Notes: generated from the letters alone by a model not told the origin. A stretch of 64,000 bases of DNA from Nocardia cyriacigeorgica (GCF_010868145.1 NZ_JAAGUY010000004.1:57481-121480); one strand, 5' to 3'. Positions 54,194 to 64,000 are shown, counted from the stretch's first letter. A program made the numbers and translations.

Positions 54194-55054
54194 TCACCGA
54201 TCCCGCAACCACTTCTCGATCCGATCGATGGTGCTGTTCGGATCCTGGATCCACCCGTTGTGCCCCAGGGGTCTCGTTTCGCGCCAGGTTGTGATGTCGG
54301 CGTTGAGGAGTTTCTCCAGCAGGTGGCGGGCCGACGGCTCGGGGGTGAGTTCGTCGCCGGTCATGGTGATGGACAGGACCGGGAGTTTGAGGCGGGCGAT
54401 GCGTTCTTCGTAGTCGATGTCGGCGCCGACGGGGACGAAGCGGCCGGTGCGGGCCAGGCGGGCCCAATCGGAGATCAGGACCTTGGATTGACGGCCGAAA
54501 CCGTTCGGGCCGAAACGGTCGCCGGGCCAGAAACCGGCCAGGTTCGCCGTCAACGAGACCGCGGCGGTGCCGACGAGCATGCCGGGACCGGTGAGCCCCC
54601 GGTAGCCGCGGTAGTACGGCGTACCAGAGGCGATCAGGATGAGTCCGCCGAGCCGTCCGCGGATGCGTGCGGCGTACATGACGCCGAGCTGGCCGCCCAT
54701 GCTGTGCCCGAGCAGATACGGCGTGCTGTCCGGGAAGCGGTCGCGCACCACCTCGAACATCGCCGGGAAGTCCACCGACACCAGCTCGTGGTAGCCGTAG
54801 GTGCTCGACGCGTCCGGTTTGGGGCTGCTGTCGCCGTTACCGCGAAGCTCGACGATCGCCACGTCGAAGCCGCGTTCGGACAGCAGCCGGGCGAAGTAGC
54901 CGTAGTACTCGGCCGGGACGCCGAGCCCCGGCACCATCACCACGACCGGGCGCGGCAGATCCGGTGTCACGGGGTGACGATGCGAACCCGTGGCCGAGAG
55001 CAGCCGCACCGGGACGGTGCTGCCGTCGAGCATCTGGATCGGTACGGTCTCCAC
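54194..55054 (-). CDS. Alpha/beta-fold hydrolase (esterase/lipase-like)
   Basis: 286 residues. The oxyanion region VMVPGLGVPAEYY, nucleophile elbow GHSMGG, acid in MTGDELTPE and late His in LGHNGW are all in place. The cap region (about 140-200) contains LTGPGMLVGTAAVSLT. It has no signal peptide. It lies just downstream of a TetR gene on the same strand (32 bases apart), so that regulator may control it. Substrate unknown. Confidence 0.87.
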   Translation of the reverse strand: METVPIQMLDGSTVPVRLLSATGSHRHPVTPDLPRPVVVMVPGLGVPAEYYGYFARLLSERGFDVAIVELRGNGDSSPKPDASSTYGYHELVSVDFPAMFEVVRDRFPDSTPYLLGHSMGGQLGVMYAARIRGRLGGLILIASGTPYYRGYRGLTGPGMLVGTAAVSLTANLAGFWPGDRFGPNGFGRQSKVLISDWARLARTGRFVPVGADIDYEERIARLKLPVLSITMTGDELTPEPSARHLLEKLLNADITTWRETRPLGHNGWIQDPNSTIDRIEKWLRDR

Positions 55055-55086
55055 GCGCCAAGGCTACGCGGAGTGCGGGCCTTCGA

Positions 55087-55719
55087 TCACGCCCCGACCG
55101 CACCCATGATGACCCGGCTGAGCACCCTGATCACGTCGTCGAGCGGACGGCGCGGATCCGCGCCGCTCCATTCGTCGACCACGTAGTTGACCGCACCGAT
55201 GATGGCCAGCATCCGCATCTCGTAGTCGCCGGGCGGGATCTCGCCGTGCATGGCGGCGTCCTCGGCCGCGCCTGCGAGCAGCGAACCCCACATGCGGCGC
55301 AGTTCCAGCCGGAACTTCTCCACCTTCGGTCCAGCGCCGACCACCTCGACCAGTGCCACTCTGGCCTTGCGCGGATCGGTGCCGATGGATTCCACGTACG
55401 CGCGGACCGCGGCGTCGATGCTCTCCACCGCGGTGGCTTCGGATCGCTCCGCGAGCGCGGCCTCCACCGCAGCGCGCGATTCTCGGTGTATCTGCTCGTA
55501 CAGCTCTATGAGCAAGGATTCGCGGCCGGTGAACTCCTCGTAGAACTGACGGGAGGACAAACCCGCATCCTTGCAAATAGCGCCCACTGAGCTGTTCGCG
55601 TAACCGTCGCGCGCGAATACGGTCAGACCGGATTCCAGAAAACGCGCACGCCGCTGGCGTTGCCGGTCCTCTACGGGTTGCCCGGCATACATTCGTCCCG
55701 TATTCGCATCCTGTGACAT
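55087..55719 (-). CDS. TetR-family transcriptional regulator
   Basis: 210 residues from ATG 55719 (a start 9 codons later or 20 codons earlier is possible). The helix-turn-helix is clear (LTVFARDGYANSSVGAICKDAGLSSRQFYEEFTGRESLL), preceded by an Arg-rich segment. The C-terminal domain is typical. It precedes the alpha/beta hydrolase on the same strand, probably in one operon. A perfect 15-bp hairpin lies 16 bases upstream of its start. Confidence 0.87.
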   Translation of the reverse strand: MSQDANTGRMYAGQPVEDRQRQRRARFLESGLTVFARDGYANSSVGAICKDAGLSSRQFYEEFTGRESLLIELYEQIHRESRAAVEAALAERSEATAVESIDAAVRAYVESIGTDPRKARVALVEVVGAGPKVEKFRLELRRMWGSLLAGAAEDAAMHGEIPPGDYEMRMLAIIGAVNYVVDEWSGADPRRPLDDVIRVLSRVIMGAVGA

Positions 55720-55734
55720 TGGGGCAGACAATAC

Positions 55735-55773
55735 CGAAGGGCCCGATCCCCTCGTCATGGATCGGGCCCTTCG
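55735..55773. terminator. Perfect 15-bp hairpin of unclear ownership
   Basis: CGAAGGGCCCGATCC (55735-55749) pairs exactly with GGATCGGGCCCTTCG (55759-55773) around a 9-base loop. It looks like a terminator, but no recognised gene ends here: tetR starts to its left and the ZIP gene starts 340 bases to its right. Confidence 0.6.
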
Positions 55774-56110
55774 CCGCAACTGGCGGCCGACCGCGCGTCA
55801 GCCGAGTTGGCAAGTCTGCGTCGGCTCGTTATTCGCTCATGGCGCCGGGGCAGGCGAGATGTTCGACACTCACCGGCCTTCCCCATCGCCGACGACACGC
55901 GAGCGATCGTCCGAGCACGTCGGATGGAACACCTGTCAAACACGAACTCCGATCTGGGATTACCTGGCCAATGTCACTGGCTGTTTGCCGAATCGGACGA
56001 TACCTACGGCTCCGCGGCGCCGGGCGATTTTGAAGGGAATTTCTAGAATTATTTCTGGGCATTCGGCGCGGAAACTCCGCGGACGACGCCCGCCGGCCTA
56101 ACGTGACCGA
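55774..56110. other. 337-base intergenic region, possible small RNA locus
   Basis: No protein-like open frame. The right end is A/T-richer (TTTCTAGAATTATTTCTGG near 56040) and probably holds the ZIP promoter. Because a strong hairpin closes the left end, a leftward small RNA is possible, but no family is recognised. Confidence 0.35.
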
Positions 56111-56797
56111 ATGGGCACCGCACTGCTCTACGGACTGGGTACGGCTGTGCCGCTGGTGCTCGGCGCCATCATCGGCTTGCGCTGGACCCTCCCGAATCCG
56201 GTCCTCGCTTCACTCATGGCCCTCGGTGCGGGCACCATGATCGCCGCGGTGACCAACGAGTTGTTCGAGCCCGCCTTCGTCCAGGCCGGGGTGTTGATCG
56301 CGGGCACCGCGCTGTTCGCGGGCGCGACGATCTATGTGGTCGCCGACCGGCTCATCGAAAAGCGGCTCGGCCCCGCCGCGATCGGCTGGGCGCTGATGCT
56401 TGGCACGGTGCTGGACGGCGTTCCCGAGAACACCGCGCTCGGCGTCTCGTTGGCCAGTGGGGGCAGCGTGGTGCTGCTTGTCGCGGTGGCGGTGGGCAAT
56501 GTGCCCGAGGCCATCGGCGGTTCGGCCCTCATGCGCGACCGCCACGGGTTCGCGCCCGGGCGAGCGCTGGCGCTGTGGACCATCACCGGCGTTGTACTGG
56601 TCGCGGTGACCGTGCTCGGAAACCTGCTCTCGGACAACCTTTCCGCGACCCAGATCAGCAGTGTCCAAGCGTTCGCGGGTGGCGCGACGATCGCGGTGCT
56701 GGCGGATTCACTGATGCCCGAGGCCTATCGGGAAGGTGGGTGGTGGGTCGGGATCGCGACTGCGGCAGGGTTTCTCGTCGCGTTCATGCTCGGCTAG
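56111..56797 (+). CDS. ZIP-family metal transporter
   Basis: 228 residues with about seven or eight membrane helices. The paired metal-binding motifs of ZIP proteins are visible as DGVPENTALG in one helix and VGNVPEAIGG in the next. It likely imports zinc, iron or a related divalent metal. The stop shares the four bases CTAG with the stop of the convergent HAD gene. No Zur- or Fur-type site is evident upstream. Confidence 0.87.
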   Translation: MGTALLYGLGTAVPLVLGAIIGLRWTLPNPVLASLMALGAGTMIAAVTNELFEPAFVQAGVLIAGTALFAGATIYVVADRLIEKRLGPAAIGWALMLGTVLDGVPENTALGVSLASGGSVVLLVAVAVGNVPEAIGGSALMRDRHGFAPGRALALWTITGVVLVAVTVLGNLLSDNLSATQISSVQAFAGGATIAVLADSLMPEAYREGGWWVGIATAAGFLVAFMLG

Positions 56798-57591
56798 CCG
56801 CCCGATTCGGACACCTCGAGCAAGCCGGGCAGATCCGCCACCGAGTCGATCACGTGATCCGGTTGCCGCGCCGAGGATTCCAGCACGCCCGCCCGGAACT
56901 TGCCGGTGCGCACCAGGACGCCGGTCATCCCGACGGCTTGGGCGGCGAGTACATCGGAGTGCAGATCGTCGCCGGCCATCAGCACCTTCTCCGGCGCCAG
57001 ATCCATGGTCGCGGCACAGGTTTGGAAGCCGGTGGCCGATGGTTTGCCGACGACGGTGATCGAGGCGTTGCCTGCCGCCTCGAGGCCCGGCAGGTAGGCG
57101 CCGGTGTCGATCCGCAGCCCATCCTCGGTCGCCCAGGTCATCCCGCCTTGCATCGCGACGACCGGGACACCGTCGAGCATCCACTCGACCACGCGGCTCA
57201 GCGCGCGATGGGTGAATTCGGGCCCCGCGCCGCCGATGACGACCACTTCGGGATCCTCGTCCACCAGCCGCAGGTCGGCGAGATCGACGTCGATATCGCC
57301 GTGGTTGAGCACCAAGGCGCGGGCGTCCGGATGATCGCGGCGCAGGTATTCCACGGTCAATCGGGCGGCGGTGACGATCTCGGCGGGAGATACCTCGATG
57401 CCCGCCGCGCACAGCCGGTCGGCGATCTCGGCCTGGGTGCGCGAGGTGGTGTTGGTCAGAAACGCTCGGTGCAGGCCTTGCTCGGCGAGGCGCCGCACAG
57501 CGTCGGGCGCGCCGGGGAGCGCCCGCCATGAGGTCACCAGCACTCCGTCGATGTCGTAGAGCACTCCGGCTATCCGATTCGGATCGGCCAT
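56794..57591 (-). CDS. HAD-superfamily subclass IIA phosphatase (LHPP/NagD-like)
   Basis: 265 residues from ATG 57591. Motif I is DIDGVL, motif II LTNTTSRT, the C2A cap follows, and motifs III/IV appear as VGKPS and MAGDDLHSDV. The sequence resembles LHPP-type enzymes (phospholysine/phosphohistidine pyrophosphatase group). Substrate uncertain, as in most NagD-like proteins. It converges on the ZIP gene with a 4-base overlap of stop codons. Confidence 0.87.
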   Translation of the reverse strand: MADPNRIAGVLYDIDGVLVTSWRALPGAPDAVRRLAEQGLHRAFLTNTTSRTQAEIADRLCAAGIEVSPAEIVTAARLTVEYLRRDHPDARALVLNHGDIDVDLADLRLVDEDPEVVVIGGAGPEFTHRALSRVVEWMLDGVPVVAMQGGMTWATEDGLRIDTGAYLPGLEAAGNASITVVGKPSATGFQTCAATMDLAPEKVLMAGDDLHSDVLAAQAVGMTGVLVRTGKFRAGVLESSARQPDHVIDSVADLPGLLEVSESGG

Positions 57592-57693
57592 AGTGTCACT
57601 GTAGACCCGATGCCTGGCCGCGCAGGGCTGTGCGGACACCGAAGCCGGGCGTCGAAAGACATGGGAGCGGACCGCGGTTCGGCTGCGACACGC

Positions 57694-58602
57694 TCAGCGG
57701 GTGAATTGGCTGCGGAGCCACGCGTGCTGGTCGTCCAGCGCGGCGGCGGCCATGGGCGTCGCATGGCCGGTGAAACCGTGCGGCGCGCCGGGGTAGACCC
57801 GCAAGTCGATGTCGACGTCGGCGGCGGACAGTAGGGCGGCCATGGCAAGGTTGTCCCGCAACAGGATGTCTTCTTCACCGACGATCATCAGCACCGGAGG
57901 CAGACCGGCGGGGTCGGCGTAGATGGGCGAGATGTCCGGGAGGGTGCGGTCGGGCGCACGACCCGCGTAGGCCTCGATGAAGTACTCGTCGGCGATCAGC
58001 CGACCGCTCGGTGTCAGACCGCTCAAGTCATAGGTCCCGAACTGCAACACGGCACCGCTGAATGCGGCGATGCCGCGATCACGGAGGCGAAGCAGGGTGG
58101 TCATCGCGAGGGTGGCGCCCGCGGAGAAGCCGCCGATGGCGAGGCGAGAGGTTCCGAACCGAGTCGAGGCGTGTTCGGCGAGCCAGCGAGCTGCTGTTTC
58201 GCTGTCGTCGGGAGCGGCAGGCCACGGGTTTTCGGGCGCGAGCCGGTAGTCGACACTGACGACCGCGATGCCCAGCGTGTCGGCCAGTTCGCGGTTGCGG
58301 ACATCGCGTGCTGCCGCCGATCCCATGTAGAAGCCGCCGCCATGGATATCCAGGAACACGCCGATCGGCGCCGAACCAGGGAGATGGATTCGCACCGGGA
58401 CAGTGCGGTCGCCCTGCCCGACCGACTCGACGATCGCCGGGGGATTCGCCGGAGCAGGATGTTGCGCTCCCGCTCGAACCGACCGCAGCTCGCTCCAGTT
58501 ACTCGGGCCTCGGCCGGTTCCGCGTTCGGCGTAGAAGTCGCGGGTCGCGCCGATCAGTGGGGTCAGCCGAGGGTCGACCAACTGTGAGAGCCCGAGCCGC
58601 AC
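57694..58602 (-). CDS. Hormone-sensitive-lipase-type esterase
   Basis: 302 residues. The oxyanion motif HGGGF, nucleophile elbow GFSAG, acid in GEEDILLRD and catalytic His in APHGFTGH are complete. It belongs to the HSL group of short-chain esterases. It starts four bases after the MarR stop, so the two form an operon. No signal peptide. Confidence 0.9.
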   Translation of the reverse strand: MRLGLSQLVDPRLTPLIGATRDFYAERGTGRGPSNWSELRSVRAGAQHPAPANPPAIVESVGQGDRTVPVRIHLPGSAPIGVFLDIHGGGFYMGSAAARDVRNRELADTLGIAVVSVDYRLAPENPWPAAPDDSETAARWLAEHASTRFGTSRLAIGGFSAGATLAMTTLLRLRDRGIAAFSGAVLQFGTYDLSGLTPSGRLIADEYFIEAYAGRAPDRTLPDISPIYADPAGLPPVLMIVGEEDILLRDNLAMAALLSAADVDIDLRVYPGAPHGFTGHATPMAAAALDDQHAWLRSQFTR

Positions 58603-58605
58603 GAT

Positions 58606-59073
58606 TCAGCTCCGCTCTTGCGCGGCGGGTGCTTCGGTGCGCGTCGCATCGAAGAGGTCGGCGCAGCGGGTGAGCAGGTCGATCAGGGTCTGCCGCTCGT
58701 CGTCGGTGAATCCTGCCGCGACGGCTCGCTCCACCGCGATTGCGCGAGCGTCGGCGGCACGCATGGCCACCTCCCCGGCCTCGGTCAGCCGGGTTTCGAG
58801 CACGTTCTTGTGCCAGGCGTGCGGGGTGCGTTCGATCAGCCCGCGGTCGACGAGGTTGGTGAGCACCGTGTTCATGGTCGGCGGTGTCACCCCGCACAGC
58901 CGGGCGAGTGCCGCGGCGGAGATGCCGGGATTCTCAACCAAGTTCAGCAAGGCGGCGTACTGCGCCACAGTGACGCCCACCGGCTTCAACGCGGCGTTCT
59001 TGGCCGCGTTCAACGCCTGCTCGGCGCGTTTGACATACGAACCGATGCGTTCGGCGGCGGGCATGGGCGTCAT
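58606..59073 (-). CDS. MarR-family transcriptional regulator
   Basis: 155 residues. The winged helix runs from VTVAQYAALLNLVENPGISAAALARLCGVTPPTMNTVLTNLVDRGLIER. The start is ATG 59073 or 59064. It is in an operon with the esterase and divergent from a lipoprotein gene. ATTAGA-ac-TCTAAT (59119-59132) in the gap is a good candidate for its own site. Confidence 0.88.
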   Translation of the reverse strand: MTPMPAAERIGSYVKRAEQALNAAKNAALKPVGVTVAQYAALLNLVENPGISAAALARLCGVTPPTMNTVLTNLVDRGLIERTPHAWHKNVLETRLTEAGEVAMRAADARAIAVERAVAAGFTDDERQTLIDLLTRCADLFDATRTEAPAAQERS

Positions 59074-59109
59074 ACGGGCATCGTATCCAGCCTTCCTGCC
59101 ATTCGAGCC

Positions 59110-59139
59110 TTGACTAATATTAGAACTCTAATCTACATT
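59110..59139 (+). promoter_or_regulatory. Promoter with a MarR-type operator in its spacer
   Basis: TTGACT (59110-59115) and TACATT (59134-59139) are 18 bases apart, a plausible promoter for the lipoprotein gene. The perfect inverted repeat ATTAGA-ac-TCTAAT (59119-59132) sits inside the spacer, where a bound MarR dimer would block polymerase. Confidence 0.55.
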
Positions 59140-59194
59140 CGTGCCCATTGATACATTCGACTACGAACTAATGCTCCGGAAAGAGGTCCGAACC

Positions 59195-60205
59195 ATGTCC
59201 AATGCGCTGCCCCGTCGCTGGTCGGCGGCGGTACTCGCCGCAGCCGCCACGCTGGCCGTCGCCGGATGCGGCGGTGACGCGGAATCTGCCGAACCCGCCC
59301 CGCGAATCGACACCGCGTTCGAACTGCCCGGTGATCGGGTCTACCCGGAGGGCATCGCGGCAGATGAGCGCAACGGCGACGTCTACGTCGGTTCCTTCGC
59401 CGACGGGACGATCTATCGCGCCGCGGCCGGGACCGAGCGAGCCGAAGTCTTCCTGCCCAGCGGGACCGATGGTCGCGAGACCGCGAACGGGCTACGAGTA
59501 GATGCGGACAGGCGGTTGTGGGTGCTCGATTCGACCACCGGCGTCGCGGTCTACGACATCGCCTCGCGTGCCCTGATCGCGCGATTCGACGTCGCCGGTG
59601 ACGGGGACCGCTTCGTCAACGACATCGTCGTGACCGCCGACAGCACCGCATACCTGACCGACAGCAGGAGCGCCGTCGTGTACCGCGTGACACCCGACGA
59701 CCTGACACGCGCGATGGGCCAAGGCGGACGCGGCGAACTGACACCCGCCTTCGATGTGAATCCGGCGCTCGAACCGCACGCCCCCGACGCCTACACCCTC
59801 AACGGCATCACCGCCGACTCCGCAGGCACCTACCTGCTCGTCGTGGACTCCACCGGCGGCGACCTCTACCGTGTCGACCTGACCGCCGAAACTCGCAGCC
59901 CCATCCGCAAAGTCACCCTGAACGGCGGCGATGTGTCGATGGGCGACGGCCTCGACCTGCACGACACCACTCTGCGAGTCGCCCACAATGTTCACAACAC
60001 GCTCAGCAGTTGGACGCTCACCGACAACGGCGCCACCGCGACCCGAACCGATATCCTCACCGACGAATCCCTCGCCACCCCAACCACACTGGTTCATTTC
60101 GACGAGCGCACCCTGGTGGTGTCGTCGCAATTCGACAAGGGCGGGCCACTCGGTTCCGGAACTCCCACCACGCCGTTCCGCGTGGTCACCGCCAGCGGAA
60201 TCTGA
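59195..60205 (+). CDS. SMP-30-like beta-propeller lipoprotein
   Basis: 336 residues from ATG 59195 with AGAGG eight bases upstream. The signal peptide ends in a lipobox (LAVAGC, Cys about 25). The rest repeats the propeller pattern seen in SMP-30/gluconolactonase-like and NHL proteins: GIAADERNGDVYVGSFADG, GLRVDADRRLWVLDS, DIVVTADSTAYLTDS. It is exported and membrane-tethered. It may be a lactonase-like enzyme or a binding protein; metal ligands are not certain. Divergent from, and probably controlled by, the MarR gene. Confidence 0.85.
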   Translation: MSNALPRRWSAAVLAAAATLAVAGCGGDAESAEPAPRIDTAFELPGDRVYPEGIAADERNGDVYVGSFADGTIYRAAAGTERAEVFLPSGTDGRETANGLRVDADRRLWVLDSTTGVAVYDIASRALIARFDVAGDGDRFVNDIVVTADSTAYLTDSRSAVVYRVTPDDLTRAMGQGGRGELTPAFDVNPALEPHAPDAYTLNGITADSAGTYLLVVDSTGGDLYRVDLTAETRSPIRKVTLNGGDVSMGDGLDLHDTTLRVAHNVHNTLSSWTLTDNGATATRTDILTDESLATPTTLVHFDERTLVVSSQFDKGGPLGSGTPTTPFRVVTASGI

Positions 60206-60229
60206 GTCCGACAGCGGCGAGACGGCCGA

Positions 60230-60509
60230 TCACGCGTCGAGTTCGGTGAACGGAATCTTCACCGGGAACTGCTCACTCAGCACGAGCACATCCTGGTGTG
60301 GTTCGGCGCGCCGATCGGGGGAGAAGCCCGGGGGTCTTCGGTTGCGTCCTTTGGCAGCGCATCTCGAAATCTGTGACCACCCGGATGCACGGCTCGTTCG
60401 GGCGCGCGGCATCGAATCCGTTCGCCAACCGCCGCGCGACGATAACGTGCTCCGCGCTCCCGCTCCGGCAGAAGATCGCGCTCACCGACGCCGAAGGCCG
60501 GCCCACCAT
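60230..60509 (-). pseudogene. Remnant of a Uma2-family gene
   Basis: Two pieces in different frames resemble the ends of a Uma2 (PD-(D/E)XK-like) protein: an N-terminal piece (HVIVARRLANGFDAARPN and IRVVTDFEMRC) in one frame and a C-terminal piece (DVLVLSEQFPVKIPFTELDA, stop at 60230) in another. The central about 100 residues with the catalytic core are missing. This indicates an internal deletion and frameshift. Identification is by resemblance only. Confidence 0.4.
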
Positions 60510-60528
60510 CTGGTGGACCGGCCTTCGG
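60491..60528 (-). terminator. groEL2 terminator hairpin
   Basis: CCGAAGGCCGG (60491-60501) pairs with CCGGCCTTCGG (60518-60528), and the stem extends inward through CCACC/GGTGG. It begins 28 bases past the groEL2 stop. Confidence 0.8.
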
Positions 60529-60556
60529 TTCGAAATATGTTGCCGGGAGGCTGGAC

Positions 60557-62470
<1,914 letters not shown>

Positions 62471-62868
62471 GCTCACCCTCGTCGACGGTGACCAGCTCGG
62501 CGTCATTGATCAGCAGTTCGGCCTCGACCCGCATGATGGCCCGGATGAACGGCGGCGCCACCTCCGGCGGCAGGTCACCGTTGACGACGTAGCTGCCGTC
62601 ATCAAGGGATTCGGTCGAGACATACGACAGCGCGCGCAACAGATCGTCGCGCCGTTCCCCCGCGATCAGGTCGGAGTCGGTGTCATCCGCCATTGCTATA
62701 GGTTACCGGCCACACAGATGGGGCGGCGGCCCCACGCCCGAGCCGCCACTCCGTCGCGATGATCCGGTAACCGATCCGGTGATTCCCGAACCCCGTTCAG
62801 CCCGCGCAGACCTGCGCGTGAGCCCGCACGGGTGCGGCCGGACGCGGGAGGTGACCTCGCACTGCCAC

Positions 62869-63588
62869 TCAGGATTTGTTGTCGATGATGCCCGCGAGCA
62901 GCTCGATCAGGTGAGCCTCCGCGGCCGATTTATCGATGCCGAGCCCCGACAGCACGCCTGCGCCGTTTTCCTGCTCGAGCAAAGCCAGCAGGACATGCTC
63001 GGTGCCGATGTAGTTGTGACCTAGGCGCAGCGCCTCACGGAAGGTCAGTTCCAGCACCTTCTTGGCCTCGGCGTCGAACGGCACCAGCGGAGGCACCTCG
63101 TCGTCGCCGGGCGGCAGAGCTGCGACCGCGGCGGTACGCACCGATTCTTCGGTGGCCCCCTGGGCGAGCAGTTCTTTTGCGGCGAGCCCGTCGGGTTCGG
63201 AGAGCAGGGCGAGCACCAAGTGCGGCGTCCCGATCTGCGCATTGCCAGCGGTGCGAGCAGCCTCCTGCGCCGCCATCACCACGTTCTTGGCACGCGGTGT
63301 GAACCGAGCGAAGCCGGAGGCGGGATCCATCGCCGCCGCGTCACCCGGAGTTTTGGGCACGAACCGCTTCTGCGCGGCCTGCTTGCTGACGCCCATACTG
63401 ACGCCGATATCGGTCCAGGAGGCGCCGGAGCGGCGAGCCTGGTCGACGAAATGGCCGATCAGATGATCGGCCACCTCGCCGAGATGATTGGCGGCGACCA
63501 TCGCGTCGGCCAATTGCTCCAGGACGTTGTCGGGGCGGGCCTTTTTGATGCCTTCGATGAGGTCGTCGAGTTTGAGCGAGGAAGTCAT
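62869..63588 (-). CDS. HTH-ClpN protein (ClpC N-terminal domain fused to a helix-turn-helix)
   Basis: 239 residues. The first about 75 contain a helix-turn-helix (QARRSGASWTDIGVSMGVSKQAAQKRF). Residues about 90-235 are two Clp_N repeats (FTPRAKNVVMAAQEAARTAGNAQIGTPHLVLALL and EALRLGHNYIGTEHVLLALLEQENGAG), the substrate- and adaptor-binding domain of ClpC, here without the ATPase. It may act as a regulator sensing Clp clients. The start lies two bases after an inverted repeat, with no room for a ribosome site, so the message may be leaderless. Confidence 0.9.
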   Translation of the reverse strand: MTSSLKLDDLIEGIKKARPDNVLEQLADAMVAANHLGEVADHLIGHFVDQARRSGASWTDIGVSMGVSKQAAQKRFVPKTPGDAAAMDPASGFARFTPRAKNVVMAAQEAARTAGNAQIGTPHLVLALLSEPDGLAAKELLAQGATEESVRTAAVAALPPGDDEVPPLVPFDAEAKKVLELTFREALRLGHNYIGTEHVLLALLEQENGAGVLSGLGIDKSAAEAHLIELLAGIIDNKS

Positions 63589-63590
63589 GC

Positions 63591-63636
63591 GTCAACCATA
63601 GGTTGACGATCCGGAAGTCGTCAACCGTTAGTTGAC
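63591..63636 (-). promoter_or_regulatory. Twin GTCAAC-N5-GTTGAC operators over a leaderless promoter
   Basis: Two inverted repeats, 63591-63607 and 63620-63636, have identical arms and spacing and lie 29 bases apart centre to centre. On the minus strand TTGACG (63624-63619) and TATGGT (63600-63595) are 18 bases apart and fit a promoter whose transcript would start at the ATG itself. The operators overlap both hexamers. Confidence 0.65.
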
Positions 63637-63642
63637 GCAACT

Positions 63643-63915
63643 CTACTTCGCTCCCGCACCCGCCGCGGCGAAGCGGACGATGCCCTCCTTGAACCGGGCC
63701 GCCGTCCGCCCGGTCAGCACCATCCGCCCCGGGGTGTCATCGGCATGCAAGAACTGAATGACGCCGTCGTGGCGCCCCATGCTCAGACACTGGAAGTGGT
63801 ACCTGAACTTCAGCTCGCCCGGTCCCCTTCCGCGCAATCGCGCGGAGATCACGTCTGCGGCATAGGCGCCGGTCGGCAGCGCGGTCGCGCAGGCCATCCG
63901 CAGCTCGCGGTCGCC
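63643..63915 (-). pseudogene. C-terminal fragment of an FAD/NAD(P)-dependent oxidoreductase (NDH-2-like)
   Basis: About 88 residues remain (from ELRMACATALPTGAYAADVI to the stop at 63643), with the FQCLSMGRHDGVIQF and LTGRTAARFKEGIVR blocks typical of the C-terminus of NDH-2-like pyridine nucleotide-disulfide oxidoreductases. About 300 N-terminal residues, including both nucleotide-binding motifs, are missing. The frame runs instead into the inverted copy of the groEL2-upstream DNA. It is either a truncated gene or the edge of a misassembly. Confidence 0.7.
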
Positions 63916-64000
63916 GGGGGAGCGGCGCGCCGATGCGTTTCTCGCGCTGGCGCTGCGCGTCACCGACCGGATGTAGGGATCGTTCCGGCTGACCTTGCAC
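63906..64000. repeat. 95-bp inverted duplication, copy B (reaches window end)
   Basis: The reverse complement of 63906-64000 equals 62376-62470 except for one base. It holds the last codons of the small groEL2-linked gene in plus orientation and joins the oxidoreductase fragment through the shared bases GGCGACCGCG. It may continue past the window. Confidence 0.9.

Overview
The window is GC-rich and gene-dense, and it reads as the chromosome of a mycolic-acid actinobacterium, most likely Nocardia or a close relative. The evidence is a RamB regulator close to aceA (isocitrate lyase) and fadB2, a mycobacterial-type lpd and groEL2 with CIRCE sites but no groES beside it, a pitA / two-TM protein / DUF3349 cluster, a FadE5-type acyl-CoA dehydrogenase, a PapA-like acyltransferase, and many TetR regulators. 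Several neighbours (groEL2, its small partner, prolyl oligopeptidase, lpd, ramB, icl, fadB2) lie in one stretch in Mycobacterium tuberculosis as I remember it (about Rv0440 to Rv0468), so the backbone looks inherited, with lineage-specific genes inserted. No tRNA, rRNA, CRISPR array, prophage or transposase was recognised.

Layout. 0-8 kb: oxidative protein folding (DsbA-like plus VKOR), an HtrA-like protease, an AI-2E/PerM-family membrane protein, AdhC and a DEAD-box helicase. 8-10 kb: a PapA-like acyltransferase facing its TetR repressor across a long perfect inverted repeat. 10-15 kb: a MetE homologue, fadB2 and aceA. 15-24 kb: secreted lipase, XdhC-like protein, PnuC, a PfkB-family kinase, RamB and ATP-dependent ligase LigB. 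23-28 kb: DUF3349 pair, two-TM protein, PitA, FadE5. 28-34 kb: urea ABC transporter urtABCDE with a GntR regulator. 34-42 kb: NERD-like membrane protein, VOC/TetR pair, then a Nocardia-type surface cluster with two near-identical glycine-zipper secreted proteins flanking a NodB deacetylase and a 584-residue proline-rich protein. 42-51 kb: lpd, regulators, oxidoreductases, hydrolases, peptidases. 51-54 kb: an accessory XRE/TPR regulator facing a micro-operon of very small genes across a repeat-rich promoter. 54-60 kb: hydrolases with TetR or MarR regulators, a ZIP transporter, a HAD phosphatase and a beta-propeller lipoprotein. 60-64 kb: groEL2 with two CIRCE operators, a small conserved protein, a ClpC-N-domain/HTH protein and a truncated oxidoreductase.

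Most notable observations. (1) The full-length MetE homologue lacks three of the four residues that bind catalytic zinc in characterised MetE. (2) A 95-bp stretch beside the groEL2 operator is repeated in inverted orientation at the very end of the window, where it cuts into an oxidoreductase gene. (3) The Clp_N/HTH gene appears to be leaderless, with two identical operators over its promoter. (4) The glycine-zipper cluster and the XRE micro-operon are the best candidates for undescribed systems. All family assignments were made by reading the sequence; no database search was run.
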